DNA from: Anaerolineales bacterium
Lineage (GTDB): Bacteria; Chloroflexota; Anaerolineae; Anaerolineales; Villigracilaceae
DNA: 64,000 nucleotides
Reading direction: 5' to 3'
Assembly (NCBI GenBank): GCA_023382595.1
Contig: JAHDWB010000002.1
Span: 1 to 64,000 of the forward strand
How positions within the stretch are numbered: position 1 is the first letter of the stretch; each line of letters starts with the position of its first letter. Shown here one piece after another: positions 26,893-36,083 of the stretch. Under the pieces are notes generated by a model that saw only the letters and a program-made list of their open reading frames with translations, had not been told where the DNA came from and did no database searches. Both the position numbers and the translations under genes were made by a program.

Positions 26893-27567
26893 TTATTCGC
26901 CGTAATATGTAATCGGCACAGTCAACATGGCGGTCTCACCCATGGTAACTTCAACCGTAATATGGCGAAGCAACAAAGGTTCATCCGCAAAAACGGCTCC
27001 GGGCAGGTGTGCCAAGATGAAAGGCGAATCTCCCAGCCCAAGTGAAAACTGTCCGTAGGCTTTCATCGTGTTCGGGTCGATGTTTGCCCCTTTTGGTATG
27101 TGCAGGGAAACCCACCCCGACGCGGCGGCATACTCACCGAAATATTTGTCGCACCACGCCGGATCGGCAATCCGAATCGCGGTTCCCCCCCCCCATTTTT
27201 TCATCGCCTCCTCAAAAGACCCGACGCCGGAGTCGTGAATCACCATGTATGTGGCAGCTGGCACATCGAAAAACTCGAATTCTCCCTGCTCGTCCGTGAT
27301 GACGAATGTCGTCATCAAATCGCAGTTCGTTTTTCCCTCAGTTTCACTGATCTTGCAGAGAGCCAGATACCGGCCTACGATTGGCGTATCTTCCGTCCAA
27401 GGATCCAATTTCCCGGAAATGGCTGGCGGTATGGGTGTGGATGTGGATGTGGGAGCCGGTGGTTTGGGTGTTTGGGTAGGCTGTGGGGCGGTGAAAACGC
27501 CACATGCCAACAAAAGCAACAGACCCAGCATTAAACTGATTGTTGTCGGGACTTTTTTATCAAACAT
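26893..27567 (-). CDS. Lipoprotein, array member 4, with a poly-G tract
   Basis: A 224-aa lipoprotein with a signal peptide ending LLACGVF, a Pro/Thr linker (about 27-48) and a mature domain with features of a carboxypeptidase-like/Cna-B strand pattern (GEFEFFDVPAATYMVIHD). Within the coding sequence a run of ten G residues (positions 27185-27194) encodes WGGG. Slippage there would shift the frame, so expression could be phase variable. The Shine-Dalgarno sequence AAAGGAGG is strong. Confidence 0.78.
   Translation of the reverse strand: MFDKKVPTTISLMLGLLLLLACGVFTAPQPTQTPKPPAPTSTSTPIPPAISGKLDPWTEDTPIVGRYLALCKISETEGKTNCDLMTTFVITDEQGEFEFFDVPAATYMVIHDSGVGSFEEAMKKWGGGTAIRIADPAWCDKYFGEYAAASGWVSLHIPKGANIDPNTMKAYGQFSLGLGDSPFILAHLPGAVFADEPLLLRHITVEVTMGETAMLTVPITYYGE
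27185..27194. repeat. Homopolymer tract, ten C (G on coding strand)
   Basis: Ten identical bases lie inside the reading frame of the lipoprotein at 26893-27567. It is the longest homopolymer I noticed in the window. Confidence 0.95.
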
Positions 27568-27680
27568 TGAGATCCTCCTTTCGTTTCAAAGCGGGCATTA
27601 TGATTGACGCTACAAAAGAACACCCCACAGGCAGAGATATCGGCTGGGATAAGTTCCGCGATGGAAGATGCGGCGTTTTT

Positions 27681-27986
27681 TTACTTGTTCATGCGGTTGC
27701 GCACGGTCTGAACCAGGGCAACGATGAACAATATAATGGCTGCCCATCCCAGCAAGCCGACCATGAGACCTGGGATGATCGCTTCCATCTGGGTCGTGGG
27801 TCTCATTGAACCTTGGATCGCAGAGCACAGCAGGGATAATACAAGGAACCCTGCACCGATGGCTGCCGTCCTTCCGGCAGGTCTCCTATAGGTTGGCACT
27901 GCTGATCTCGACACCATGCTGCCGCAGTGTACACATACCATTGCATCGTCTTTTATCTCTTTGGAACATGCCGGACATTTTTTCAT
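27681..27986 (-). CDS. Zinc-ribbon membrane protein, 101 aa
   Basis: The N-terminus holds a zinc ribbon (KKCPACSKEI and VCVHCGSMV, two CxxC pairs) followed by two hydrophobic helices (about 39-60 and 70-92). Such small zinc-ribbon membrane proteins are common in Chloroflexi and Firmicutes without a settled role. The Shine-Dalgarno sequence AAAGGAG precedes the ATG at 27986. Confidence 0.75.
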   Translation of the reverse strand: MKKCPACSKEIKDDAMVCVHCGSMVSRSAVPTYRRPAGRTAAIGAGFLVLSLLCSAIQGSMRPTTQMEAIIPGLMVGLLGWAAIILFIVALVQTVRNRMNK

Positions 27987-28000
27987 TGGATTACGCTCCT

Positions 28001-28498
28001 TTATTTCCTGTGCAATTCCGTCGCGATATCGTACTCTGCAGATTCCCCCGCCTGAACCGCCGCAACATCACGCATCAATAAGGTTTGGCTTAGCCCCAGC
28101 CCTCGAAACATGAAAACGAGACCATATTGTCCCGGTGGAACATTTGCTATCGTGTAGCTTCCGTCAGCTTGAACAGAGGCGGCTCCCTGCCCAAGGTGCA
28201 GCAGGCACCCGCTCGATGTATCATCCGATTCACAGACGGCATTGAACAGTGTGTCCATTTCCAGATCCCAAAAATCCTCGTGCAGACACTCGACATCCGC
28301 ATCGCTATCGGAACAATAAAGCGCCACGATCAAGGTCTCCTTATCATATACATTCCCCAATGGCTTCCCATCATCGTCCAGCACCTTTCCAGTAATGGTT
28401 CCTGTTGTTGGGTCTGGGGCAGGGAGTATGCCGCATGCGAGCAAAATGAGCACAGCCGAAATGAGGCAGGGTATCATTGGAGATTTTTTGCCAAGCAT
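28001..28498 (-). CDS. Lipoprotein, array member 5
   Basis: A 165-aa lipoprotein. The start at 28498 is preferred to the longer ORF because it has a Shine-Dalgarno sequence (AAAGGAA) and gives the export module MLGKKSPMIPCLI ending LLACGIL. The mature domain is a carboxypeptidase regulatory-like / Cna-B fold (GTITGKVLDDDGKPLGNVYD; GSYTIANVPPGQYGLVF). The upstream extension would overlap the TPR gene stop and is probably untranslated. Confidence 0.75.
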   Translation of the reverse strand: MLGKKSPMIPCLISAVLILLACGILPAPDPTTGTITGKVLDDDGKPLGNVYDKETLIVALYCSDSDADVECLHEDFWDLEMDTLFNAVCESDDTSSGCLLHLGQGAASVQADGSYTIANVPPGQYGLVFMFRGLGLSQTLLMRDVAAVQAGESAEYDIATELHRK

Positions 28499-28563
28499 CT
28501 TATTTCCTTTCGAATATATATGTACAGTGAATAGCATGTCGTTTTTTTTACGGCATGTCCCGC

Positions 28564-30126
28564 TCATTTCAGCAGGGACATCAGCCAGTCCGTCACCGTG
28601 GAGCCGGATGGTTTATCGCCGCGGAAATAAGCGGTGCTCGATGATCCGAACGAATAGGTTCGCGGACAGTATTTGGGCGCAGAGCCTTGGAATGTTCGCT
28701 GGTTCACCAATTTTCCGGTAAGCACATCGTACACTTTGATCTGCCATTCGTAACGGATGCGTTTGATCCAGTGGGTCATAATTCCATACCCTGTTCTGGA
28801 GTAGGGGCAGTTCTGGGCAATGATTTCCTTTTCTTCGGCGCAGGCGACGAAATGCAGGCTGCCCGGCGTGCGTGCCTGAATGGTTACGGGCAGGGTAAGT
28901 GTTACTCCTGAAAGGGCTAAACGCTTTTCATCCAAGATACCGATGATGGGCAAGGTTTCGAGCGGTTTTCCGTTTTTGCAAATGCTGTTGGATGCATCGG
29001 CGATAACCTGTTGTGCCTGCGACCCCTTGGACTCGGAGAAAAGAGAAAGGGTATCAGCATAGGCTTCCTCGGATTTCTTTTTACTATCGGTTGAGGCTCC
29101 GGCATTCTGAGAATCCTCTATTTTTTCCAAGGCTTGGTAGAAGTCCTCCGCCGAGCGCAGAGATTCCGCCCAACCCAGGTATGCTTGTGCAAGTTGATCT
29201 TTTGCATTGTTCATGTCCTGCGAAGGCGAAAGGGTAACGCTAAGTTCATAGTGTTGAATGGCTTCCGCGTATTTTTTCTGAGTCATCAGATGCATTCCCC
29301 AAGTGCGCTGAAAATCCGGCAGGTGGGTGCGCGTATTTGCGGCAATGCCACCCATTGAATTGGAGGCAGGGTCGGTTTGGATCGCGCTGTCGAATTTGGC
29401 GGCAGCTTGTGAGAACTTCTTTTCGGATTCCAACGCCATACCCCAGTCAAAGTAAGTTTGCGCAAGCTCGGTTTGCGCGCGGTTTGTGTACGCCTGGTCG
29501 TTTTCCTGCTCCGCCCACGTGGTCAGGGACAGGTAAACGGTCTCCGCTTCGGTGAATTCCTGCTCTGCACGACATCCCTGCCCCCAATCCAGATATACTT
29601 CTGGAAGTGCAGTATTTGTTTTTTGCAATGCAGGAGTATCATGGAATTCGCTTGCAAGCAATTTCAAACTGTCCACTGCTCCCGCAAAATCCTGCCGGCT
29701 TCGTTGTTCAGCCGCTATTTGGAACAAAGCCTCTGCCGCCAGATTATGGGCTTCCAAGTTATAGATGCCATTTGGATAGGCGGCTCGGTAAGCAAGATAC
29801 GCCTCGTGCGCCGCCTTCCAATCTTGCTTTTCGAACAGCGAGTCTGCCGTCAGATAGGCTTCACATTCGATGGCTTGCTCCTGTGAACGGTCCGTGAACG
29901 ATGCGATTTTGGATGGATAGAACCGTCCAATATACTCCGCCTGTTGGACAAGGTTGACACAGTCCCGCGCGGTATATAGCGAATCCACTTGACGGACGAG
30001 CAAGAAACCAACTCCGTAATAGGCAAGCGCAAGGAACGCCAATGCGCCAACGCCCAACAAAGGAATCAGCCATAGGAAACGAAAAAAATACCGCTTTTGT
30101 GGGGATGGAGAAATTGCCCTGGACAT
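28564..30126 (-). CDS. TPR-repeat single-pass membrane protein
   Basis: A 520-aa protein, with the start at 30126 supported by AAGGAGAG. An N-terminal membrane helix (about 18-42) precedes a long extracytoplasmic or cytoplasmic TPR region (about 60-350), with repeated patterns such as YFDWGMALESEKKFSQAAAK and TWGMHLMTQKKYAEAIQHY. The C-terminal part (about 380-520) has several cysteines and is unrecognised. It is the first gene of the lipoprotein array as transcribed and could be a scaffold for its products (inference). Confidence 0.8.
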   Translation of the reverse strand: MSRAISPSPQKRYFFRFLWLIPLLGVGALAFLALAYYGVGFLLVRQVDSLYTARDCVNLVQQAEYIGRFYPSKIASFTDRSQEQAIECEAYLTADSLFEKQDWKAAHEAYLAYRAAYPNGIYNLEAHNLAAEALFQIAAEQRSRQDFAGAVDSLKLLASEFHDTPALQKTNTALPEVYLDWGQGCRAEQEFTEAETVYLSLTTWAEQENDQAYTNRAQTELAQTYFDWGMALESEKKFSQAAAKFDSAIQTDPASNSMGGIAANTRTHLPDFQRTWGMHLMTQKKYAEAIQHYELSVTLSPSQDMNNAKDQLAQAYLGWAESLRSAEDFYQALEKIEDSQNAGASTDSKKKSEEAYADTLSLFSESKGSQAQQVIADASNSICKNGKPLETLPIIGILDEKRLALSGVTLTLPVTIQARTPGSLHFVACAEEKEIIAQNCPYSRTGYGIMTHWIKRIRYEWQIKVYDVLTGKLVNQRTFQGSAPKYCPRTYSFGSSSTAYFRGDKPSGSTVTDWLMSLLK

Positions 30127-30251
30127 TGCACTCTCCTTTTCCATTCAGGCAGGCTGTTACACGAAGCGCCTGTTCGAATGGATAACATGGATTACCCCCC
30201 AAGAAATAAAATGCCCCGCTCACGTTCCCCCAAAGGGGTTTATCTATCTAC

Positions 30252-30272
30252 ATTATAGTGAATTTTCTCACT
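30252..30272 (-). promoter_or_regulatory. Candidate promoter of the lipoprotein array with inverted repeat
   Basis: On the minus strand TATAAT (30252-30257) overlaps an inverted repeat AGTGA-N6-TCACT (30257-30272). The leader to the TPR gene would be about 120 nt. A regulator may bind the repeat. The rest of the 256-bp gap shows no gene. Confidence 0.35.
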
Positions 30273-30369
30273 AAAATCTTGTGACATTTGTCCGCTTCGA
30301 TGTGATTTTTGTCATATAACAGGCGGAGAACACGCACGATCTATCTTGAATACGTGAACTGATTTCGGA

Positions 30370-30375
30370 TACAAT
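30370..30375 (+). promoter_or_regulatory. -10 element, leaderless promoter
   Basis: TACAAT ends 7 nt before the ATG at 30383, with no Shine-Dalgarno sequence. Confidence 0.45.
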
Positions 30376-30382
30376 TCCCCGC

Positions 30383-31162
30383 ATGGACGTCCTCACCAGC
30401 ACAGCCAATCCGCTTGTCAAACAGGCGCGCGCCCTGCGCCAGAAAAAAGCCCGCACCGAAAGCGGCACCTTCCTCGTTGAGGGAATCCACCATGTCGGCG
30501 AGGTCATCGAAGCCGGTTGGGATGTGGATGTCATCCTGTACGCCCCTGATTTACTAACCAGCGAATTTGCGCAAGATCTGCTGGCGCGCGCCTCGCGCCT
30601 CGGATTTAAACTCCAGCCTGTCTCTCCCCATGTCATGGAATCGCTCGCTGACAAGGATAATCCGCAGGGCATCCTTGCGGTGGTGCGTCAGAAACAATGG
30701 ACGTTCGATGATCTGAAATCCCCCAAGCGGGTCGTGGCGCTGGTCTCCCCTCAGGACCCGGGTAACGTCGGCACCATTCTGCGCACGATGGATGCGGTCG
30801 ATGTCGATGCGCTCTTCCTGCTCGATGGCGGCGTGGAACTGTATCATCCCACCGTCGTCCGCGCCAGCATGGGGGCGTTATTCTGGAAGCCGGTGGTGCA
30901 GGCGTCGTTCAACGAGTTCGTAGATTGGGCGCACAGGGATAATCTGCAACTTATCGCCACCTCCGCCAAAGCGGACAAGGACTATCGCAAACTTGACCCG
31001 CGATCACCGTGGGCGCTGGTGCTCGGCAACGAGCAAAAAGGGCTCTCCGCTGAACAATCATCTGCTTGTGACATGACCATTTCCCTGCCCATGCAGGGAC
31101 GTGTCAGCTCGCTCAACCTGTCCGTGGCGGCAGGGGTGTTGTTATATCAGTTGACGGGGTAG
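30383..31162 (+). CDS. TrmH/SpoU-family RNA 2'-O-methyltransferase
   Basis: A 259-aa SPOUT-fold methyltransferase acting on rRNA or tRNA ribose. The N-terminal substrate-binding part begins LTSTANPLVKQARALRQKKA, and the catalytic knot has motif 1 SPQDPGNVGTILRTMDA, motif 2 LVLGNEQKGLS and motif 3 MQGRVSSLNLSVAAGVLLY. The exact target nucleotide cannot be assigned. The layout is that of the RlmB/TsnR-like group. Confidence 0.92.
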   Translation: MDVLTSTANPLVKQARALRQKKARTESGTFLVEGIHHVGEVIEAGWDVDVILYAPDLLTSEFAQDLLARASRLGFKLQPVSPHVMESLADKDNPQGILAVVRQKQWTFDDLKSPKRVVALVSPQDPGNVGTILRTMDAVDVDALFLLDGGVELYHPTVVRASMGALFWKPVVQASFNEFVDWAHRDNLQLIATSAKADKDYRKLDPRSPWALVLGNEQKGLSAEQSSACDMTISLPMQGRVSSLNLSVAAGVLLYQLTG

Positions 31163-31277
31163 AGGGATGTGCGGTCTATTTATGAAGCCTGATCCAAAGC
31201 CATGATTCCTGGCGGTTATAGCAAGATATTTATCCGTTCCTCAATCCGCCTGCATGCCAGAATTCAGGATTGCGATG

Positions 31278-32045
31278 CTATGATGCATCAGCCGACTTGA
31301 ACAACGCCACCTTTATGGCATCGCGCGGGTCGTATTTTACGATCACCCGTTTCCCTGCGGAGTATTTCGCCAGCGACCCGTCTGCGATCATTGCCTGTGT
31401 TTCCGCCTGATAAGGGCTGCCCAGCTTTGGGGTGACTTCAAGCTTCAGGCGTATCACCTTCGTCCCCTCAAACTGGTGCGCAAGACCAAGATCTTCTGTC
31501 TCGATAATAACGGCGGGAGCCTCCACGCCCGTTCTAAATAGCGCTTGATTTTCCTTGTCCAACCGTTCAAAAGCGGCGCGGCGTTCGTTCCATGCATTTG
31601 CAGCAAGCACCTTTTCGCGGTCTTCATCAAAATATTCAAAGACCATATCGGACGGATTGTTCGAGTCGTATGTGACCCAGATCTTGCGCCCGACAATATC
31701 CATACGCTGCATGTTGATGTAGGTATAGTTGTGTTCCTGAATCCAATCCTGAAAGGTCGTCCGAAACGGCGAATGACCTTCACGCTGGACATCCACCTCG
31801 AAGATCAGTTTTCTCTCATTGCTGGCTGTGCCGGGCGGACGGAGCGTGAACATGTTCCTTCGGGTTGAAACGATCACCGCAGGCGCTGTCACGCCGCGTT
31901 TGCGCAGGGCGTTCTTGTGAGCCGCTCTCCGGTCGCGAATACGTCCGTCAATGACGCTGCTGATCACCCACCAGCTTATTGCGAGAACAATCGGACAACC
32001 CGCGCACGCCACTTGCAGCCAGTTTAAGTTTTGCAAAAAATCCAT
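31278..32045 (-). CDS. DUF3592-like membrane-anchored protein
   Basis: A 255-aa protein. The start at 32045 has GGAGAA and yields an N-terminal membrane helix (about 6-27, WLQVACAGCPIVLAISWWVI). Two similar beta-rich modules follow (about 45-125 and 150-250), each pairing GVTAPAVIVSTRRN or GVEAPAVIIETEDL with GRKIWVTYDSNNP or GKRVIVKYDPRDA. This internal duplication matches the DUF3592 pattern. The function is unknown. Confidence 0.75.
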   Translation of the reverse strand: MDFLQNLNWLQVACAGCPIVLAISWWVISSVIDGRIRDRRAAHKNALRKRGVTAPAVIVSTRRNMFTLRPPGTASNERKLIFEVDVQREGHSPFRTTFQDWIQEHNYTYINMQRMDIVGRKIWVTYDSNNPSDMVFEYFDEDREKVLAANAWNERRAAFERLDKENQALFRTGVEAPAVIIETEDLGLAHQFEGTKVIRLKLEVTPKLGSPYQAETQAMIADGSLAKYSAGKRVIVKYDPRDAIKVALFKSADAS

Positions 32046-32069
32046 TGCATTCTCCCGATATTTTTTAAC

Positions 32070-32101
32070 GAAAAACCCCGTCACCGGAACGATGACGGGG
32101 T
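32070..32101 (-). terminator. Terminator of the beta-oxidation operon
   Basis: On the minus strand the stem ACCCCGTCA / TGACGGGGT is followed by TTTTTCG. It lies 17 bp after the SCP2 gene. Confidence 0.85.
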
Positions 32102-32117
32102 GAATTTTACACGAAAC

Positions 32118-32444
32118 TTATTTGATCTTGAACATTTGAGTTAACTTCATTGCGAGGTTCAAGTCACCTGCAAGTTTCAACTTGCCTTCCATAAAGGCTT
32201 TCATACCATCGATTTCACCGGTGAATATCTTGACGTAATCACTGGAGTCGGCAGTAAGGGTCATTTTGGGCGTAGCGTGTTCGCCCTTCTCAACGGTGAC
32301 TTTGCCGTCTTTGATGACCGCATACCAGTCACCTGCTTCTTCGCCGGTGAACTTGAACTGAATAACAGCGTCCAACCCCGCAGCTTTTTCAGGGATGAAT
32401 GCGCCGGGCATTTTGGACATGAGGGTTTCGATCGTGAGTGCCAT
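32118..32444 (-). CDS. SCP2 sterol-carrier domain protein
   Basis: A 108-aa single SCP2 domain (IQFKFTGEEAGDWYAVIKDG; MTLTADSSDYVKIFTGEIDG; KAFMEGKLKLAGDLNLAMKL). These domains bind fatty acyl-CoAs or sterol-like lipids. As the last gene of a beta-oxidation operon, it probably carries acyl-CoA to the enzymes. The Shine-Dalgarno sequence AAAAGGA supports the start. Confidence 0.92.
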   Translation of the reverse strand: MALTIETLMSKMPGAFIPEKAAGLDAVIQFKFTGEEAGDWYAVIKDGKVTVEKGEHATPKMTLTADSSDYVKIFTGEIDGMKAFMEGKLKLAGDLNLAMKLTQMFKIK

Positions 32445-32504
32445 TTTATTTTCCTTTTCTATTTTCAGATCTGGCAGGCTTTGAAAACCTGTCAGACCTT
32501 TGAA

Positions 32505-33689
32505 TTATTGAAGATTTTCAAAGATCGCCGACGCACCCATGCCGCCGCCGATGCACATGGTGACCATGCCGTATTTCGACTTTCGCCGTCCCATTTCGTA
32601 GATAAGTTGGGTGGTGAGTTTGGAGCCCGTGCAACCAAGCGGATGTCCGAGCGCGATCGCGCCGCCGTTGACGTTGATTTTATCAGCATCCAATTCCAGT
32701 TGCTGAATGACCGCCAGCGACTGCGCCGCAAAGGCTTCGTTCAGCTCAAACAGGTCAATATCCTTTGCGGATAATCCAGCCAGTTTCAACGCTTTGGGGA
32801 TCGCCGCAACGGGACCGATACCCATCAATTCCGGCGGGACGCCTCCGACCGCGTAGGAGACGAATCTCACCAGTGGTTTGAGTCCCAGCTCGTGAGCCTT
32901 CTCCGCGGACATGACCATCACCGCCGAAGCGCCATCGGACATTTGAGAGGAATTGCCAGCGGTGACGGATCCGCCGTCCTTGAACGCAGGCTTGAGTTTG
33001 GCAAGCCCTTCCAAAGTCGAGTCGCCGCGCGGACCTTCATCCCGCTTGACGGTGAAATTCTTTTTGACGGTTTTGCCGTCGGCATATTCGGTCAGTTCGA
33101 CGTCAATGGGTAAAAGCTCGGGGTCGAAGATTCCGCTCTCTACGGCATGAGCAGCCTTCTGGTTGGAGCGAAGCGCGAATTCATCCTGCTGTTCGCGGGT
33201 AATGCCATACTTCGCGGCTACGTTCTCGGCGGTCAATCCCATGTTGGTGTAGTAATGCGGAAGTTCCTGCGCGAATTGCGGATTGGGCGAAAACTTGTAG
33301 CCCATCATCGGCACCATTGACATGGACTCGACGCCACCGCCAATGCCGATTTCAATTTGTCCCGCTTGAATAGCGTTGGCGATGTGCGCAATGGATTGCA
33401 CGCCCGACGAGCAATAACGGTTGATGGTTTCGGCAGGGACGGTATCGGGCAGACCCGCGCGGATGGAAATGGTACGCGCGAAGTTCATGCCCTGCTCGCC
33501 TTCGGGGAAGGCGCAACCCAAGACCACATCTTCAATTTGGGCGGGGTCGAGATTCGGCGTACGGTTGAGCAATTCTTTGATCACCGCCGCGCCCATTTCG
33601 TCGGGACGAACCGTGGCAAGTCCGCCGCGCTTGGCTTTGCCAACTGGGGTGCGGACAGCGCTAACGATAACGGCTTCTTTTGTTGTCAT
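32505..33689 (-). CDS. fadA: Acetyl-CoA acyltransferase (thiolase)
   Basis: A 394-aa thiolase for the last step of beta-oxidation. The start at 33689 has AGGAG; the longer ORF reads into the upstream gene. The nucleophile cysteine is in [19 protein letters not shown], the catalytic [10 protein letters not shown] has the second Cys, and [10 protein letters not shown] and NEAFAAQ are present. It lies 10 bp after the FadN-like gene. The order matches fadN-fadA of Bacillus. Confidence 0.95.
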   Translation of the reverse strand: MTTKEAVIVSAVRTPVGKAKRGGLATVRPDEMGAAVIKELLNRTPNLDPAQIEDVVLGCAFPEGEQGMNFARTISIRAGLPDTVPAETINRYCSSGVQSIAHIANAIQAGQIEIGIGGGVESMSMVPMMGYKFSPNPQFAQELPHYYTNMGLTAENVAAKYGITREQQDEFALRSNQKAAHAVESGIFDPELLPIDVELTEYADGKTVKKNFTVKRDEGPRGDSTLEGLAKLKPAFKDGGSVTAGNSSQMSDGASAVMVMSAEKAHELGLKPLVRFVSYAVGGVPPELMGIGPVAAIPKALKLAGLSAKDIDLFELNEAFAAQSLAVIQQLELDADKINVNGGAIALGHPLGCTGSKLTTQLIYEMGRRKSKYGMVTMCIGGGMGASAIFENLQ

Positions 33690-33699
33690 AAGATTTCTC

Positions 33700-36081
33700 C
33701 TAATTCCTAAGCGGCTTTCCTGTTTGAAGCAATGACCACATTCTCGCCTGCGTCTTTTCTTCACCGCACAGCGACAGGAACGCTTCTCTTTCCAAATCCA
33801 AAATATATTGTTCGCTCACCCACGTCGGCTTGGACAGTTCGCCGCCTGCAATGACATGTGCCAACTTGGATGCAATGTGTGCGTCATACTCCGTGATGTA
33901 GTGACCTTCCTTGAATGCCCATGCGCCGATCTTCATCGCGCCGAGCATGTCACGCCCTGCGGCGTAGATCAACTCAGGCGCGGGCGGACGATATCCAGAC
34001 GCAACCATGTGCAGCACTTCTTTCTTCGCTTCGGTGAGCAGATGGTCACGATTGGTGACAATGCGGTCTTGTGGACCGAGAATGCCCATCCCACGCGCTT
34101 CCTCGGCAGAGGTCGCAACCTTTGCCTGACCGATTTGCAGGAACGCCTTTTGAATGAACGGGAACGGTTCAACACTTTCCACTTTCATCGCAGGGTTGAT
34201 GATGCGGCGCATATATTCCTTCGTCCCCGCACCTGCAGGGATGACACCCGCGCCAAGTTCCACTAACCCGATATACGTCTCAGCCGCAGCGACCACACGC
34301 GAGCCGTGCATGGTAATCTCACAGCCGCCGCCGAAAGCATAACCGACAGGCGCGATCACCACGGGCTTGGGCGAGTAACGCATCCGCATGTTCAAGCCTT
34401 GCAAACGTTTGATGGCTCCATCGAGCGTATCCCACATGCCTTGCTGCGCGGCGACCACCACCATGAACAGGTTCGCGCCTGCGCTGAAATGCTCGCCTTC
34501 ATTGCCGACCACCAGCCCGTCAAAATCGATGTCGAGCCTGTCCAGCGCTTCGGATGCAATCGCAAAGATATCATCATCGAGCGCGTTCATCTTGGTATGG
34601 AATTCCACCAAGCCCACGCCGTCGCCAATGTCAAACAACGTCGCGCCCGCGTTCTTGCTCACTTCCTTCTTCGTGCCGCGCAAATCCTTCAGGAACACAA
34701 ATCCTGAAGGCTGTTTGAACTTCACATACTTGCCCTTGGCAACGTCATATGCGCCGATCTTGTTATCGCCCTTGTATTGATAGAAGGTCTCACAACCGTT
34801 CTTCAACATCTCGTCCACCCACTTGGCGGCGGGGTAACCTTCCGCTTTCATGCGCTTGACGGTTTCTTTCACGCCGAGCATGTCCCAAATCTCGAACGCG
34901 CCCGCTTCGTGCATAAAGCCCCAGCGGATTGCATCATCGATCGGTTTGGCGGTATCCGCTACTTCGGGGATGATGGATGAGACGTATTGGAAACTTTGAT
35001 ATGTGAGCGCCTGAACGAGTTTGGCAGCCTTATCGTCCGCCTCTAGCATGACCTTGAGCCTGTCTCCCAACCCCTCGACATCCTTCGCCGCCTTGACCGA
35101 GTCGAAGCGCGGCTTGCTCGCAGGGACATGCTCCAGTGTGTTCAAATCCAGCGACCAGAATTCCTTCTTGCCTTCTGCATTGCGGACTTCCTTATAAAAG
35201 CCGACTTTCGTCTTGTTGCCGAGCCACTTGCGCTCCAACAGAGTGTCCATCAATTTCTTCGGCTTTTCGGCAGCGAGATATTTCTGCCCAAGTTTGTCAT
35301 GCGGGATCAAGGGCGCAAGATTCGCCCCCACATGATGCCACACGTCCACACCGACCAGATCGATCAGTCTGAACGTGGCTGTTTTTGGGCGACCCATCAA
35401 AGGTCCAGTCAGAGCGTCCACTTCATCCACGGTGTATTCGTTGTTGAGGATGAAATCCATTGCAAACGCGCCTGTGCCGAACGCCACGCGGTTACCAATG
35501 AAGTTGGGTGTATCCTTGCATAGCACAATGCCCTTGCCCAAGCGATATTCGCCGAAGTGCGAAATGAATTCGACCACTTCCTTTGAGGTATCAGGCGTGG
35601 GGATGATTTCCAAAAGCTTCAAATAGCGTGGCGGATTGAAGAAGTGTGTGCCAAGGAAATGCTTCTTGAATTCCTTCGAGCGACCTTCTGCAATGGACGC
35701 AACAGGAATGCCCGACGTGTTCGTCGAAACAATCGCATTCGGTTTGCGGACTTCGTCAATGCGCGCCATCAAATCTTGCTTGATCTTCAAGTTCTCGATG
35801 ATGGCTTCGCAGATCCAATCCGCTTCGGCGACGGCGCCAAAATCATCTTCGAGATTGCCAAGCGTGACGAGTGTTTCCAATTCCTTCGCCATCAAATTGG
35901 CAGGACGCGCCTTCAAACAACGATCCCAGCCTTCTTTGACGATCTTATTTTTATCGGGCGAATCCGTTGCAGCGATATCGAGCAAAGTGACAGGCACGCC
36001 GATATTCGCCAAATGCGCCGCGATCGCCGCGCCCATCGTCCCCGACCCGATGACGACTGCTTTGTGGATGTTATATTTCAT
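33700..36081 (-). CDS. fadN: 3-hydroxyacyl-CoA dehydrogenase / enoyl-CoA hydratase (FadN-like)
   Basis: A 793-aa bifunctional enzyme. The N-terminal half is an NAD-binding 3-hydroxyacyl-CoA dehydrogenase (VIGSGTMGAAIAAHLANIG at residues 11-29, LGTHFFNPPRYLKLLEIIP, NFIGNRVAFGT). The C-terminal half is a crotonase (NEGEHFSAGANLFMVV; GGGCEITMHGSRVVAAAE; GVIPAGAGTKEYM). This domain order is opposite to E. coli FadB and matches Bacillus FadN in length and order. It is the second half of the pathway after the two acyl-CoA dehydrogenases. Confidence 0.95.
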   Translation of the reverse strand: MKYNIHKAVVIGSGTMGAAIAAHLANIGVPVTLLDIAATDSPDKNKIVKEGWDRCLKARPANLMAKELETLVTLGNLEDDFGAVAEADWICEAIIENLKIKQDLMARIDEVRKPNAIVSTNTSGIPVASIAEGRSKEFKKHFLGTHFFNPPRYLKLLEIIPTPDTSKEVVEFISHFGEYRLGKGIVLCKDTPNFIGNRVAFGTGAFAMDFILNNEYTVDEVDALTGPLMGRPKTATFRLIDLVGVDVWHHVGANLAPLIPHDKLGQKYLAAEKPKKLMDTLLERKWLGNKTKVGFYKEVRNAEGKKEFWSLDLNTLEHVPASKPRFDSVKAAKDVEGLGDRLKVMLEADDKAAKLVQALTYQSFQYVSSIIPEVADTAKPIDDAIRWGFMHEAGAFEIWDMLGVKETVKRMKAEGYPAAKWVDEMLKNGCETFYQYKGDNKIGAYDVAKGKYVKFKQPSGFVFLKDLRGTKKEVSKNAGATLFDIGDGVGLVEFHTKMNALDDDIFAIASEALDRLDIDFDGLVVGNEGEHFSAGANLFMVVVAAQQGMWDTLDGAIKRLQGLNMRMRYSPKPVVIAPVGYAFGGGCEITMHGSRVVAAAETYIGLVELGAGVIPAGAGTKEYMRRIINPAMKVESVEPFPFIQKAFLQIGQAKVATSAEEARGMGILGPQDRIVTNRDHLLTEAKKEVLHMVASGYRPPAPELIYAAGRDMLGAMKIGAWAFKEGHYITEYDAHIASKLAHVIAGGELSKPTWVSEQYILDLEREAFLSLCGEEKTQARMWSLLQTGKPLRN

Positions 36082-36083
36082 GG

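Noticed and set aside
28499-28567. A 23-residue N-terminal extension of the lipoprotein at 28001
   Set aside because: The inner ATG at 28498 has a Shine-Dalgarno sequence and starts a proper lipoprotein signal peptide. The extension would spoil it.
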